Shown: positions 25,763 through 35,007 of the stretch, one piece after another | Layout: every line of letters starts with the position of its first letter | Position numbering within the stretch: position 1 is the stretch's first letter | Assembly: GCA_012269595.1 (NCBI GenBank) | Contig: JAAXJX010000058.1 | Location: forward strand, 76,328-123,647 | Reading direction: 5' to 3' | DNA from: Planctomycetia bacterium | Lineage (GTDB): Bacteria > Planctomycetota > UBA8108 > UBA1146 | DNA length: 47,320 bases | The notes under the pieces: generated by a model | The model's input: the letters and a program-made list of their open reading frames with translations, nothing else | Told to the model about the DNA's origin: nothing | The model's database searches: none | Program-made: the position numbers and the translations under genes

Positions 25763-27263
25763 CGCCATTCTCTTCCTGAAGAAGGCCATGTTTTTCCAGG
25801 CGACGATAAAGGGTACGCCGGGAAATCCCCAGTTTTTGGCATGCTTCAGTCTTGTTGCCCCCCGTCTCTTCGAGGGCACGAAGAATCAACTCCCTCTCCG
25901 CCATCCCCAAAAGGTCACCCACAGGTGCCTTGGAAGTCCGGGGTGCCTTTTCGACATCGAGCACCGTAGCGAGGGTTTCTTCCGAAATTTCCATATCGCC
26001 CTTGGCAACCATATGTTGAACCAGATGCCTGATCTGCCAGCCGTTCCCGGGCCAGGTCTGGGTCAAAAGCAATGCCTGAATCTCCGGTGAAATGACGGCA
26101 CTGCTATTTTCGGCTTCCAGCAAGTGATCGAGAATCAGCAGGACATCCTCCGGCCGCTCTCGCAGGGGAGGCAGGTGAATCCTGAATCCTGAAAGTCGGT
26201 AGATCAGATCATCCCTGATTTGATCTCCCGGGGTTTCAGTGCCCATCGTCGCAATGATGCGAACATCCACTTCCCGATCCACTTCACCCGCCACTCTCCT
26301 GTAGCGCCCCGCCTGCAGCACCCTCAAAAGCATCGCCTGTAAAAATGCGGGAGACTCTTCCACGGCGTCGAGAAAAAGGGTTCCGCCAGAAGCCAATTCG
26401 AGAAGCCCCGATCTCTCCTCAACGGCATCGGTGAATGCTCCTTTTTCATGCCCGAACAACTCCACTTCCGCCAATGACTCATTGATGGTTCCGCAGTGCA
26501 AGGTGATGAAATCTCCCTCACGACCACTTTGCTGGTGAACCATTTGGGCGAGGAGTTCTTTTCCGGTCCCGCTCTCTCCTGAAATCAGTATCGGGATATC
26601 TGTGGCTGTGATTTTTCCCAGTTCGCCAACTTCTGATATGAGATCCGGTGAACGGGTCACAAAGGAGCCGAATTGAACCGGATCCTCTACCGTCATGTTG
26701 CAGGTTTCTGCTGTTGTAGAATCAGTGTCTTCAACGACTTTGTCTTGCCGGGCTGAAAAAGGAATCGACTGAGACAGATCCTCCTCCTGCAAAATCAATC
26801 GCAAGAGTTCCAGGATTCCCTCCTCGAGTGGTGTCAGCTCGTCCTTGTGCTCTTCCAGTGCAAATCTCGAATCGAGGTACACAAAGGTCGTCGACATCGG
26901 AGCCCTCAATGGAAAAACACGAATCCAGCGAACCTTGTTTCCACTCTCTTCTTCAGCCAGGGTTCGGAACCTTCGGTCCTGATGGGTGTTTTCAAAGGTT
27001 TTTGCAGAGCCTGATTCGGAAGCCATCTGCAGGGCGTGGTGAGAGATATTTCCCGCAGCATTGGAGACCAGCGCTCCTCCCGAACTCTGGGAACACCACA
27101 CCTGGTATTCCTGCGATTCGGTCAGGGTCAGAAGAAAGGCACGCTCTGCTGACAGCCCCGATTTAAAGAGCGTCAGCAACTTGCCCAACAATTGCGTTCT
27201 GTATCTTTTATGGTCACCCAGTCGGGATAAAAGGTTCAGGATTTCGAGGAGATCCTCATTCAT
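25755..27263 (-). CDS. GAF-like/AAA+/Fis regulator of the sigma-54 activator family with degenerate ATPase motifs
   Basis: The 502-residue protein has a GAF-like sensor (about residues 15-160), an AAA+ domain (about 200-430) and a Fis-type helix-turn-helix at the C-terminus (NKTEACQKLGISRRTLYRRL). Walker A is intact (GESGTGKE, 229-236). The sigma-54 contact loop is GAFTDA (275-280) instead of GAFTGA, and Walker B reads LFLDA (296-300) with Ala300 in place of the catalytic Glu. The WPGNVREL block is also altered to WPGNGWQI. It may bind DNA and ATP but not activate sigma-54 normally. The start ATG at 27263 follows GGTGGGAAATC. It is the last gene of the ugd-uxs-nadK run, 51 bases after nadK. 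Confidence 0.85.
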   Translation of the reverse strand: MNEDLLEILNLLSRLGDHKRYRTQLLGKLLTLFKSGLSAERAFLLTLTESQEYQVWCSQSSGGALVSNAAGNISHHALQMASESGSAKTFENTHQDRRFRTLAEEESGNKVRWIRVFPLRAPMSTTFVYLDSRFALEEHKDELTPLEEGILELLRLILQEEDLSQSIPFSARQDKVVEDTDSTTAETCNMTVEDPVQFGSFVTRSPDLISEVGELGKITATDIPILISGESGTGKELLAQMVHQQSGREGDFITLHCGTINESLAEVELFGHEKGAFTDAVEERSGLLELASGGTLFLDAVEESPAFLQAMLLRVLQAGRYRRVAGEVDREVDVRIIATMGTETPGDQIRDDLIYRLSGFRIHLPPLRERPEDVLLILDHLLEAENSSAVISPEIQALLLTQTWPGNGWQIRHLVQHMVAKGDMEISEETLATVLDVEKAPRTSKAPVGDLLGMAERELILRALEETGGNKTEACQKLGISRRTLYRRLEKHGLLQEENGES

Positions 27264-27314
27264 GATTTCCCACCCGACCAACAGCGATTGCGAATCTGGA
27301 CTTCAAAAGTTCCC

Positions 27315-28175
27315 TCAATCGTCGCGATCCGTTTCGCCGATGATTCGGGATACAAGGCCTTTGACGTACTGATAACCCTCAAGCCTCAGTAACCTGACGA
27401 AATCGCCCCGTGCTCTGATCCCCAACTCCTGAATATCCATATGTGTCTCACCGTCCACCACTACGCGAATCGGACGCTTTTCAAGCCCTTTACCCACCAG
27501 ACGTATCTCCGTCTGCAATGGCAACACCACTGGAAATTGAAGGGAATGGAATTGGACAGGTCGGTGAGCATTCAGAGGGGTCATCAGTATTCCGAAAACT
27601 TCCGGATGAATCACCGGCCCCCCTGCGGCGAGTGAATACGCCGTGGAACCAGCAGGGGTCGCAACGACCATTCCATCCCCGGAATAATCATTGAGACGCA
27701 CCTGGTCGATAAAGACATCCAGGTGCACCGTCTGACCGGAAGCTCTCTCCAGAACGATGTCATTGACCCCGGAAGCGCTGTGGGACTCTCCAGTCGTGGT
27801 CACCCACTGGGCTTCGAGAACCGGCAATCGTTGCTCCACACATTTGCCCTGAAGAATCTGCTCCACCAACTCGGAAGGATCTCTGGCCGGATTCATGAGG
27901 AACCCCACCCTTCCGAAGTTGATGCCGTAAACAGGTATCGGATTGGTTCCGAGAGCTCTCAACAATGACATCAATGCACCATCGCCACCCGCGAGGATGA
28001 TGAGGTCGATTCCGTCCAGTTCAGGAAGAACCGGTTTGTCCACTCGAAGCTGAATCGGATGGAGTTCGGACCGGACTCCCCTCTCTGAAAAAACGGGAAT
28101 CAGTGTTTTCAGGTAATCCAGCCCGGGGCTGTTACCTGCATCGCCAAGAATAAGAACATTTTGGCAGCTATCCAA
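27315..28175 (-). CDS. nadK: NAD kinase
   Basis: NadK phosphorylates NAD to NADP in the cytoplasm. The 286-residue product has the GGDG motif at 63-66 (LAGGDGALMSLLRALG), GINFGRVGFLMN, the NDIVLERA segment and the glycine-rich DYSGDGMVVATPAGSTAYS followed by AAGGPVIHP. These cover the ATP and NAD sites. The start is a TTG at 28175 with AAAGG upstream. It lies ten bases after the uxs stop, so it is in the same transcript as ugd and uxs. Confidence 0.95.
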   Translation of the reverse strand: MDSCQNVLILGDAGNSPGLDYLKTLIPVFSERGVRSELHPIQLRVDKPVLPELDGIDLIILAGGDGALMSLLRALGTNPIPVYGINFGRVGFLMNPARDPSELVEQILQGKCVEQRLPVLEAQWVTTTGESHSASGVNDIVLERASGQTVHLDVFIDQVRLNDYSGDGMVVATPAGSTAYSLAAGGPVIHPEVFGILMTPLNAHRPVQFHSLQFPVVLPLQTEIRLVGKGLEKRPIRVVVDGETHMDIQELGIRARGDFVRLLRLEGYQYVKGLVSRIIGETDRDD

Positions 28176-28185
28176 AGCTGGCCTT

Positions 28186-29163
28186 TCAATCAGATTCGCG
28201 AACCGCTGTTGAGTCGTTTCCGGTTTCCCTGATTTTCTGCTCGAAGTAGGGCACGGTCAATCTGAGACCTTCCTCCAAAGTCACCTTTGGCTCCCACTCC
28301 AATATCTCCCTTGCTCTTGAAATGTCGGGCTGGCGAACCCGCGGATCATCTTCAGGGAGGGTTTCGTGCACCAATTCGCTGTCCGACTCCGTGGCTGCGA
28401 GCACTTTACGAGCGAAGTCGATAATCGGGATTTCCGTGGGGTTCCCAAGATTGACCGGTTGGTGGGTGTTCGAGTGAAGCAGTTTCCAGATCCCCTCGAC
28501 GAGATCGGAGACGTGACAAAAAGATCGGGTCTGCGATCCATCTCCATAGATGGTAAGGGGTTCCCCGCGAATCGCCTGGCAGACGAAATTGGGCAATGCC
28601 CGGCCGTCATTGAGGCGCATTCTTGAGCCATAGGTGTTGAAGATACGAACGATTCTCGTGTCGACCCCGTGTGCACGATGGTAGGCGAGAGTCATCGCTT
28701 CGGCAAACCTCTTGGCCTCATCATACACGCCCCGAACACCGATCGGATTCACGTTTCCCCAGTAGCTTTCAGGTTGGGGATGGATCAGGGGGTCGCCGTA
28801 AACTTCAGAGGTGCTGGCCAGAAGGAATTTCGCTCCACTGCTCCTCGCCAGTCCCAGTGCTTTGTGAGTTCCCAGAGAACCGACCTTGAGAGTCTGAATC
28901 GGATAAAGTTGGTAATCGATGGGACTCGCAGGGGAAGCAAAGTGAAGGATGGCATCAAGGCTTCCGGAGTGATGAATATATTCCGTGACATCCTGCTCGA
29001 TAAATTGGAAACCCTGCTTACCGAAGAGGTGCTCGATATTTTCCAGATTTCCAGTGATGAGATTGTCCATGACAACGACTTCCCAGTCGCGATCCATGAA
29101 CAACTCAGCAAGGTATGATCCTATGAAGCCGGCGCCGCCGGTGATCAAAACCCTACTTTTTGG
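28186..29163 (-). CDS. UDP-glucuronate decarboxylase (UDP-xylose synthase)
   Basis: This 325-residue NAD-dependent SDR converts UDP-glucuronate to UDP-xylose. The match to the UXS family is very strong: [20 protein letters not shown] at the NAD loop, then [58 protein letters not shown] (catalytic Tyr and Lys), [10 protein letters not shown] and [20 protein letters not shown]. The ATG at 29163 has AGGGGAAG upstream and overlaps the ugd stop by 11 bases; the open frame continues to 29208, but that start is unlikely. Upstream Ugd supplies its substrate, so the pair is a two-step UDP-xylose pathway for cell surface or exported polysaccharide. Confidence 0.93.
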   Translation of the reverse strand, partial: PKSRVLITGGAGFIGSYLAELFMDRDWEVVVMDNLITGNLENIEHLFGKQGFQFIEQDVTEYIHHSGSLDAILHFASPASPIDYQLYPIQTLKVGSLGTHKALGLARSSGAKFLLASTSEVYGDPLIHPQPESYWGNVNPIGVRGVYDEAKRFAEAMTLAYHRAHGVDTRIVRIFNTYGSRMRLNDGRALPNFVCQAIRGEPLTIYGDGSQTRSFCHVSDLVEGIWKLLHSNTHQPVNLGNPTEIPIIDFARKVLAATESDSELVHETLPEDDPRVRQPDISRAREILEWEPKVTLEEGLRLTVPYFEQKIRETGNDSTAVRESD

Positions 29164-30475
29164 CATCGCTGCTTCCCCTCGTTCCGATACCAAAGTATTC
29201 AAAATCATGTTTCGAGGCCAACTTCATATCCCAAATGTTGCGCCCATCGAAGATCACCGGCTCCTTGAGCAATGATCTCAGACGTTCGAAATCCGGCCCC
29301 CGATATTCATTCCACTCGGTGATCAAAAGCAGCGCAGAAGCCCCTTCTGCAGCCAGGTAAGGGTCATCGCAGTATTCGATGCTGTCGCCGATGGCTTCTC
29401 GCCCCGTATGCAATGCCTCAGGGTCATGGGCGCAGACCCTGGCACCCCGTTTGACCAACTCTTCAGCAATAACGATTGAAGGAGCTTCACGCATATCGTC
29501 AGTCTTGGGTTTGAAGGCAAGACCCCAAAAAGCAAACTTGTGACCACTCAAATCCTCTCCGAATCGTGCGACCACTTTTTCGGAAAGAACACGCTTTTGC
29601 GAATCATTGACGGAGTCCACCGCTGCCAGAATCTCCAAATGGACCCCGTTTTCTTGCCCCAAATGTGACAAGGCCCGGATGTCTTTCGGGAAGCAAGAAC
29701 CTCCATAACCCACACCGGGGAAGAGAAAGTGAGGGCCAATCCTTTGATCAGCTCCCATTCCCTGGCGAACCTTGGAAATGTCTGCACCGACCTTCTCACT
29801 TAACCGAGACAGTTCATTCATGAATGAAATCTTGGTCGCCAGCATTGCATTCGATGCATACTTGGTCAGTTCTGCTGAAGGCGGATCCATCACCATGAGA
29901 GGTTTCCCCGTGCGTACGAACGGAGAATAGAGTTCCTTCATCGTCCGGGCGACTTCATCGGAATTGGTTCCAATGACCACCCGGTCCGGCTTCATGAAGT
30001 CGTCGATGGCCGCTCCCTCTTTGAGGAATTCCGGGTTTGAAACCACCTCGACCGGGTGACTGGTCTTCCCCTGAATAATCCCTGTGACGAGCTCTGCTGT
30101 TCCAACAGGCACAGTGGATTTATTGACCACGATCTGGGGCCCGGTCATCGCTTCGGCGATCTCTCCGGCCACCACTCTGACAGCGGTCAGATCACAGGAT
30201 CCATCATCGGCTTGAGGAGTGCCCACCGCGATGAAGGTAATCGTTGAAGCGGCAACTGCACTTTTCAGATCTGTTGTAAAGGAGAGCCTCTGACCCTTGA
30301 CGTTGCGATCCACCAACTCTTCAAGTCCAGGCTCGTAGATCGGGATCTTTCCCGATTCCAGTTGCTCGATTTTGTGGGCATCGTTGTCAACACAGATCAC
30401 CTGGTTACCACTTTCGGCAAGACAGGTTCCTGTGACCAATCCGACATAACCGGTTCCCACTACTGTGATTTTCAT
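29153..30475 (-). CDS. ugd: UDP-glucose 6-dehydrogenase
   Basis: This 440-residue cytoplasmic enzyme oxidises UDP-glucose twice with NAD to give UDP-glucuronate. The N-terminal Rossmann motif is [18 protein letters not shown], the middle carries [11 protein letters not shown] and the helix [15 protein letters not shown], and the catalytic cysteine is in [14 protein letters not shown] (near residue 260). The C-terminal [15 protein letters not shown] segment is typical. The ATG follows AAGGACGG. It leads a minus-strand run with uxs, nadK and a regulator, transcribed from the 186-base region shared with the divergent helicase gene. Confidence 0.95.
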   Translation of the reverse strand: MKITVVGTGYVGLVTGTCLAESGNQVICVDNDAHKIEQLESGKIPIYEPGLEELVDRNVKGQRLSFTTDLKSAVAASTITFIAVGTPQADDGSCDLTAVRVVAGEIAEAMTGPQIVVNKSTVPVGTAELVTGIIQGKTSHPVEVVSNPEFLKEGAAIDDFMKPDRVVIGTNSDEVARTMKELYSPFVRTGKPLMVMDPPSAELTKYASNAMLATKISFMNELSRLSEKVGADISKVRQGMGADQRIGPHFLFPGVGYGGSCFPKDIRALSHLGQENGVHLEILAAVDSVNDSQKRVLSEKVVARFGEDLSGHKFAFWGLAFKPKTDDMREAPSIVIAEELVKRGARVCAHDPEALHTGREAIGDSIEYCDDPYLAAEGASALLLITEWNEYRGPDFERLRSLLKEPVIFDGRNIWDMKLASKHDFEYFGIGTRGSSDAKK

Positions 30476-30661
30476 CGACGGTCCGTCCTTGTTCAGTTTG
30501 AGCCCTCAATCAACATGCTGGCGATTGATGGGTTCAAAAGGATTCAATCAGGGGAAATCAGGGTCATTTTTAGCATATCGAGACCGTACTTGCCCCCAGA
30601 CAAACGAATGAATTGCCAAGGTCTGATGGGTTTTGTTCTTTCTCGCCCTTACAATAAGGGC

Positions 30662-32086
30662 ATGAATGAAGACGATTTCCTATCCGGCCTGGATGAGCCT
30701 GATGCCGATTCGCAGGACAACCCTGCTGAAAACCCCGATGAGCCGGAGAGTGAAAAGGTCCGCTTCAGCGACCTCCCCCTCCCTGCGGAAATCCGTGATC
30801 GCCTGCTGGAGAAGGGATTTGTCTATCCGACTCCTATTCAGGAACTGTCGATTCCCGTTGCCCTGGAGGGTAAGGACCTGATCGGCAAAGCGGAAACCGG
30901 CACCGGAAAAACGCTCGCCTTCACCGCGCCCATCATGGGAAAGCTCGACCCGGAACGCGTGGGCATTCAGGCCCTGGTTCTCTGCCCCACCCGTGAGTTG
31001 GCCCAGCAGGTCGAGGAAGTGGCGTCTCTTCTCGGAGAAGCAGTGGGGATTCGCGTCGCGCTCGTCGTGGGTGGAATCCATGCTGCCCAGCAATTGATCC
31101 AACTGCGCCGGGGAGCCCAAATGGTGGTTGGCACACCTGGCAGGGTTCTCGACTTTCTCAAAAGTGGGAAGATCCGCCTCGGGTGGGTCGAACACGTGGT
31201 TCTCGATGAGGCGGATCGAATGCTCGATATGGGCTTCATCGATGACGTCTCGAATATCCTTGAGCACACTCCTCCTGAGAGACAGACCTGCCTCTTCAGT
31301 GCCACACTTCCGCCCAAGATCAAATCGCTGACACGACGCTTCATGAAGAATCCGGAAACGATTTCGACGATCTCGGAGATGGCTACCAATCCTGAAATCG
31401 ATCAGAAGTTCATTCGCTGCCAGGACCACGCCAAGAAGTACTGGGTTCATCAACTTCTCGAAGCCCATCCCGGTGAGACCTGCATCATCTTCTGTAACAC
31501 CCGAAGATCAGTCATCGAGCTGGATCGGGACCTCTGGGGTCGTGGTTACCCTGCGGGATCCCTGCATGGCGACCATGATCAGGAACGCCGATTCAAGGTG
31601 CTGGAAGGCTTCAGGGATCGAAAGATCACGACACTGGTCGCAACTGACGTGGCTGCCAGGGGACTCGACGTGGAAGCGGTCGCCCGCGTCGTCAACTACG
31701 ACGTACCCGATGAGGTTGAGACTTATGTTCACCGCATCGGCAGAACCGGAAGAGCCGGAGCATTGGGCGAGTCATACAGTCTCGTCGATCCGGCAGACAA
31801 ACTTTCCTGGAATCGTATCGTCTCTGAAACCGGTTTTGACATCACAGAAGAAGAGTGGACTCCGCCAAAAGGGATTCGCCCGGATCCCCGACAGCGACGA
31901 AGAAGTGGTCCTCCCTCCCGCGGACGCCACGGTGGTCCCAGGAGTGGAGGCCCAAGAAGCGGTGGTTCCCGAGGTGGAGGCCCCAGAGGTTCAGGACCCC
32001 GAAGCGGTGGCTCCCGATCCGGCGGTGGCGGAAATCGTTCCAAAGGCGGCGGTAACAGAAATCGTCGAAGCAGGCCCGAACGCTAA
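30662..32086 (+). CDS. DEAD-box RNA helicase with RG-rich C-terminal tail
   Basis: The 474-residue ATP-dependent RNA helicase shows the full motif set: Q motif YPTPIQ, motif I AETGTGKT, Ia PTRELAQQ, GTPGR, II VLDEADRML, III SAT, then HGDHDQERR, VATDVAARGLD and HRIGRTGRAG. An acidic N-terminal extension of about 35 residues precedes the core. The last 50 residues are a low-complexity Arg/Gly/Ser tail of PRSGG-type repeats that probably binds RNA. It is of the RhlE type in layout. The ATG at 30662 follows AAGGG; the open frame extends upstream to 30362 over the divergent ugd gene, and I reject that extension. Confidence 0.93.
   Translation: MNEDDFLSGLDEPDADSQDNPAENPDEPESEKVRFSDLPLPAEIRDRLLEKGFVYPTPIQELSIPVALEGKDLIGKAETGTGKTLAFTAPIMGKLDPERVGIQALVLCPTRELAQQVEEVASLLGEAVGIRVALVVGGIHAAQQLIQLRRGAQMVVGTPGRVLDFLKSGKIRLGWVEHVVLDEADRMLDMGFIDDVSNILEHTPPERQTCLFSATLPPKIKSLTRRFMKNPETISTISEMATNPEIDQKFIRCQDHAKKYWVHQLLEAHPGETCIIFCNTRRSVIELDRDLWGRGYPAGSLHGDHDQERRFKVLEGFRDRKITTLVATDVAARGLDVEAVARVVNYDVPDEVETYVHRIGRTGRAGALGESYSLVDPADKLSWNRIVSETGFDITEEEWTPPKGIRPDPRQRRRSGPPSRGRHGGPRSGGPRSGGSRGGGPRGSGPRSGGSRSGGGGNRSKGGGNRNRRSRPER
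31911..32060 (+). repeat. Low-complexity RGG/PRSGG-encoding repeats
   Basis: This part of the helicase gene consists of degenerate 9- to 15-base units built on CCCAGAAGCGGTGG-like sequence, coding for PRSGG, SRGGG and PRGSG repeats. Length changes by slippage are likely among relatives. Confidence 0.6.
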
Positions 32087-32111
32087 ACTCTTCTGAACAT
32101 AAGGGGATTCC

Positions 32112-32375
32112 ATGATGGCCAGGTTATTTTTGTGGATCTGGGTTTTTATCCAACCATTTGTCATCTCCGTCATGACTGGCTCTGTCGTCGCTCTGATTCT
32201 CCGTTTCGCTTATCCCCCGGAGGGCGGTGCACCTGAAGGCTTCGCTCCCCCCGACAATATCTATCAAATCCTCGCACTACTGGTTGGGGGATTACTCTTC
32301 GGCCTTGTCTTGGGAGTCTTCATGTCCAAACGAATCTACCATGAGTATCTGTCCACCAATCCCACCCTGGATTGA
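32112..32375 (+). CDS. Small two-helix membrane protein
   Basis: The 87-residue product has two hydrophobic segments, about residues 5-30 and 52-73, separated by a Pro/Gly/Glu loop (YPPEGGAPEGFAPPDN). AAGGGG lies five bases before the ATG. It follows the helicase by 25 bases and is followed by a strong bidirectional terminator. I do not recognise a family. Confidence 0.6.
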   Translation: MMARLFLWIWVFIQPFVISVMTGSVVALILRFAYPPEGGAPEGFAPPDNIYQILALLVGGLLFGLVLGVFMSKRIYHEYLSTNPTLD

Positions 32376-32397
32376 TCTCCATGCGACCTCGATCTGA

Positions 32398-32440
32398 CAA
32401 AAAAAGGCCCCGCGGAGTGAACTCCACGGGGCCTCTTTCA
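32398..32440. terminator. Bidirectional intrinsic terminator between the small membrane gene and groEL
   Basis: AGGCCCCGCGGAGT (32405-32418) pairs with ACTCCACGGGGCCT (32421-32434), a 14-base stem with one mismatch-like pair. On the minus strand it is followed by seven T residues, serving groEL; on the plus strand a CTTTC run follows, serving the helicase transcript. Confidence 0.9.
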
Positions 32441-32469
32441 TTGACAAACGTTTCGAGTGAAACGGTCGG

Positions 32470-34125
32470 CTAGTACATGCCGCCCATGCCACCCATGCCA
32501 CCCATTCCGCCCATGCCCGCGGCAGCTGCAGCAGCAGCTCCGGCAGCATCGTCGGAGGAGGGAAGATCGCTGACCACAGCCTCGGTGGTCAACAGAAGGC
32601 CACCGATGGAGGCGGCATTCTCAAGAGCGGTGCGAGTGACCTTGGTCGGATCGATGATTCCGGCCTTGATCATGTCGACGTACTCAAGGTGCAGGGCGTC
32701 GAAGCCCTCTTCACCCTTCTTGACGCGCTCGCTGACGACGGCGCCATCGACACCGGCGTTCTCGGCGATCTGACGGATCGGAGCCTCGACAGCGCGACGA
32801 ACGATGTCAACACCGATCATCTCGTCACCGACCAGCTTGACTTCGTCAAGAGCAAGGCTGGCACGCAGCAGAGCCACTCCACCACCCGGAACGATGCCCT
32901 CTTCGACGGCAGCGCGGGTAGCGTGAAGGGCGTCCTCGACGCGAGCCTTCTTCTCTTTCATTTCGACTTCAGTGGCAGCGCCGACGTTGATCTGCGCAAC
33001 TCCACCGCTGAGCTTGGCCAGACGCTCCTGAAGCTTCTCGCGATCGTAGTCGGAGGAAGCCTTCTCCATCTCGGCACGGATCTGGTCGATGCGGCTCTTG
33101 ATGTCCTCGGAGGAACCGGCACCTTCGATGACGGTGGTGGTTTCCTTCTCGATGATCACCTTCTTGGCACGACCCAGGAAAGAGATGTCGACGTTTTTCA
33201 GATCGATTCCAAGATCCTCGAAGATGGCACGACCACCGGTCAGGATGGCGATGTCCTCGAGCATGGCCTTACGACGGTCACCGAATCCCGGGGCCTTGAC
33301 GGCGCAGCAGGAGAAGGTTCCACGAAGCTTGTTGACCACGAGAGTTGCCAGAGCTTCACCCTCGACGTCCTCGGCGATCACGAGGATCGGCTTGCCGGAC
33401 TGGGCGATCTTCTCAAGCAGAGGCACCAGGTCCTTGATGGATCCGACCTTCTTCTCGTGGATGAGAATGTAGGGATCTTCCAGAACACAGGCCATGTCCT
33501 CGGTGTCGGTCACGAAGTGCGGAGAAAGGTAACCCTTGTCCACCTGCATGCCCTCAACCCAGTCCACGGAGGTCTCGAGGGACTTGCCCTCTTCGACGGT
33601 GATCACACCGTCTTTGCCGACCTTCTCCATGGCGTCAGCGATGATCCCACCGATCTCCGGATCGTTGTTGGCAGCGATGCTGCCGACCTGGGCGATCTCT
33701 TCCTTGTTCTTCACCTCGGTGGACATTTCACCGAGACGTTTGACGATGCCTTCGACAGCCTTGTGGATTCCGCGCTGGATGCTGACCGGGTTGGCACCGG
33801 CAGTGACGTTGCGGAGACCTTCGTTGAAGATGGCATTGGCAAGGACGGTTGCGGTCGTGGTGCCGTCACCGGCATTGTCGGAGGTCTTTGCGGAGACCTC
33901 TTTGACCATCTGTGCGCCCATGTTTTCAAAAGAGTCCTCGAGTTCGATTTCACGTGCTACAGACACACCGTCTTTGGTGACGGTGGGAGCACCGAAGGAT
34001 TTCTCAAGAACGACGTTACGGCCCCGGGGGCCGAGCGTGACCATGACAGCTTTGGCAAGTTTCTGAACGCCGCGGCGAACGGAATCGCGAGCTTCCTGGT
34101 CAAACGCGATGCGCTTTGCGCCCAT
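32470..34125 (-). CDS. groL: Chaperonin GroEL (Hsp60)
   Basis: GroEL forms the double-ring ATP-driven folding chamber. The 551-residue product carries [19 protein letters not shown], the ATP-site [10 protein letters not shown], the apical and intermediate segments ([16 protein letters not shown]) and the C-terminal GGM repeat ending MGGMY. The N-terminal [15 protein letters not shown] is typical. It follows groES after 73 bases and ends 30 bases before the terminator. A long antisense open frame over it is a codon-bias artefact. Confidence 0.98.
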   Translation of the reverse strand: MGAKRIAFDQEARDSVRRGVQKLAKAVMVTLGPRGRNVVLEKSFGAPTVTKDGVSVAREIELEDSFENMGAQMVKEVSAKTSDNAGDGTTTATVLANAIFNEGLRNVTAGANPVSIQRGIHKAVEGIVKRLGEMSTEVKNKEEIAQVGSIAANNDPEIGGIIADAMEKVGKDGVITVEEGKSLETSVDWVEGMQVDKGYLSPHFVTDTEDMACVLEDPYILIHEKKVGSIKDLVPLLEKIAQSGKPILVIAEDVEGEALATLVVNKLRGTFSCCAVKAPGFGDRRKAMLEDIAILTGGRAIFEDLGIDLKNVDISFLGRAKKVIIEKETTTVIEGAGSSEDIKSRIDQIRAEMEKASSDYDREKLQERLAKLSGGVAQINVGAATEVEMKEKKARVEDALHATRAAVEEGIVPGGGVALLRASLALDEVKLVGDEMIGVDIVRRAVEAPIRQIAENAGVDGAVVSERVKKGEEGFDALHLEYVDMIKAGIIDPTKVTRTALENAASIGGLLLTTEAVVSDLPSSDDAAGAAAAAAAGMGGMGGMGGMGGMY

Positions 34126-34198
34126 CGTGTCGGTTCCTCTCGTTTCGGGTCGCCAACATGGATCCTATTGATCCGGCGACCGGGTTAATCAAATTGAA

Positions 34199-34495
34199 TC
34201 AGTCCACGATGGCGAGAACGTCGTCCTCGCTCATGATCAGGAACTCCTGACCCTCGACCTTGATCTCGGTTCCGGCGTAGGAACTGAAGATGACCACGTC
34301 GTTCTTTTTCACCTGGAAATCGGCGCGGTTGCCATCCTTGAGCAGCTTGCCGTCACCCAGAGCAACAACCTTGCCCTCGCGGGGCTTCTCTTTGGCGTTG
34401 TCCGGCAGGAAGATGCCGCCCTTGGTTTTTTCTTCGGCTTCGAGCCGCTTGACAACGATCTTGTCGTTGAGCGGGCGAAGATTCTTTTTGGACAT
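34199..34495 (-). CDS. groS: Co-chaperonin GroES (Hsp10)
   Basis: GroES caps the GroEL ring. The 98-residue product shows LRPLNDKIVVKRLEAEEKTK, the mobile loop GGIFLPDNAKEKPREGKV, and the C-terminal FSSYAGTEIKVEGQEFLIM and EDDVLAIV, all typical. The ATG at 34495 is preceded by a strong AAAGGGAGGG; an in-frame start at 34516 is unlikely because it would override that site. A perfect palindrome lies just upstream. No CIRCE element (TTAGCACTC-N9-GAGTGCTAA) is seen. Confidence 0.97.
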   Translation of the reverse strand: MSKKNLRPLNDKIVVKRLEAEEKTKGGIFLPDNAKEKPREGKVVALGDGKLLKDGNRADFQVKKNDVVIFSSYAGTEIKVEGQEFLIMSEDDVLAIVD

Positions 34496-34514
34496 TGGAG
34501 TCCCTCCCTTTCGC

Positions 34515-34529
34515 ATGCCCTGAGGGCAT
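34515..34529. promoter_or_regulatory. Perfect 7-1-7 palindrome upstream of groES
   Basis: ATGCCCTGAGGGCAT is a perfect inverted repeat around one central base. It lies between the stop of the receiver-domain gene (34546) and the groES ribosome binding site. It could be an operator or a short mRNA hairpin. The family of any binding protein is unknown. Confidence 0.4.
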
Positions 34530-34545
34530 TCAATGAACTTGATGT

Positions 34546-35007
34546 CTAGTTTCCGTCTTTCAGGAGAAATGTTGAGACCAAGTCCCTGACAGATACTCTG
34601 AAGTCCTCCGGCATCACCGGCTTCGAGAGCAATCTGAATCCTCCTGCTGATTTCACTTCCTCATGCAACTCTGTACTGGCTTCGCCGCTGACGAACAACG
34701 TTGGCAAAGCCCAATCCAATTCCCGACGGGCTCTTCTCAGGACTTCCACACCCGTCAAATCGGGCATGTGAACATCGAGAACCATCAGGTCAAAGGCTCC
34801 GTTCAGGTCCTTCTCAAAGAGGGAGGACGAACAGTTCCTCAATCTTCGCAACGCCTCTTCACCGCCCCCCACCTCTTCTGTGGCAAAACCATCGAGGTGA
34901 AGCAGTGCTGCCAGGCTGTTACGAACTCCGGCATCGTCATCGGCCAAAAGAACTCGCCACGGTTGACCCGGGGAACGTCTTTCACCTCCGGAAGCTGACC
35001 CAAACAT
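34546..35007 (-). CDS. Stand-alone response regulator receiver-domain protein
   Basis: The 153-residue product is one REC domain with a short leader. The acidic pocket DDD is in VLLADDDAGVRN, the phosphoacceptor Asp in LMVLDVHMPD, the Thr/Ser switch in LFVSGEA and the Lys in LLSKPVMPEDF. No output domain follows. GGGAG precedes the ATG at 35007. It lies 50 bases upstream of groES on the same strand with no terminator between, so it may be co-transcribed with groESL. The partner kinase is not in the window. Confidence 0.85.
   Translation of the reverse strand: MFGSASGGERRSPGQPWRVLLADDDAGVRNSLAALLHLDGFATEEVGGGEEALRRLRNCSSSLFEKDLNGAFDLMVLDVHMPDLTGVEVLRRARRELDWALPTLFVSGEASTELHEEVKSAGGFRLLSKPVMPEDFRVSVRDLVSTFLLKDGN

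Noticed and set aside
30362..30661. 100-codon N-terminal extension of the DEAD-box helicase
   Set aside because: It lies over the divergent ugd gene and promoter region; the ATG at 30662 has a ribosome binding site and gives the usual N-terminus.
32689..34188. 499-codon open frame on the plus strand across groEL
   Set aside because: It is antisense to an unambiguous groEL; its Leu/Asp/Gly/Val-rich composition is what codon bias on the opposite strand produces.
34496..34560. CIRCE heat-shock operator before groES
   Set aside because: The consensus TTAGCACTC-N9-GAGTGCTAA is not found; only an unrelated 7-1-7 palindrome is present.
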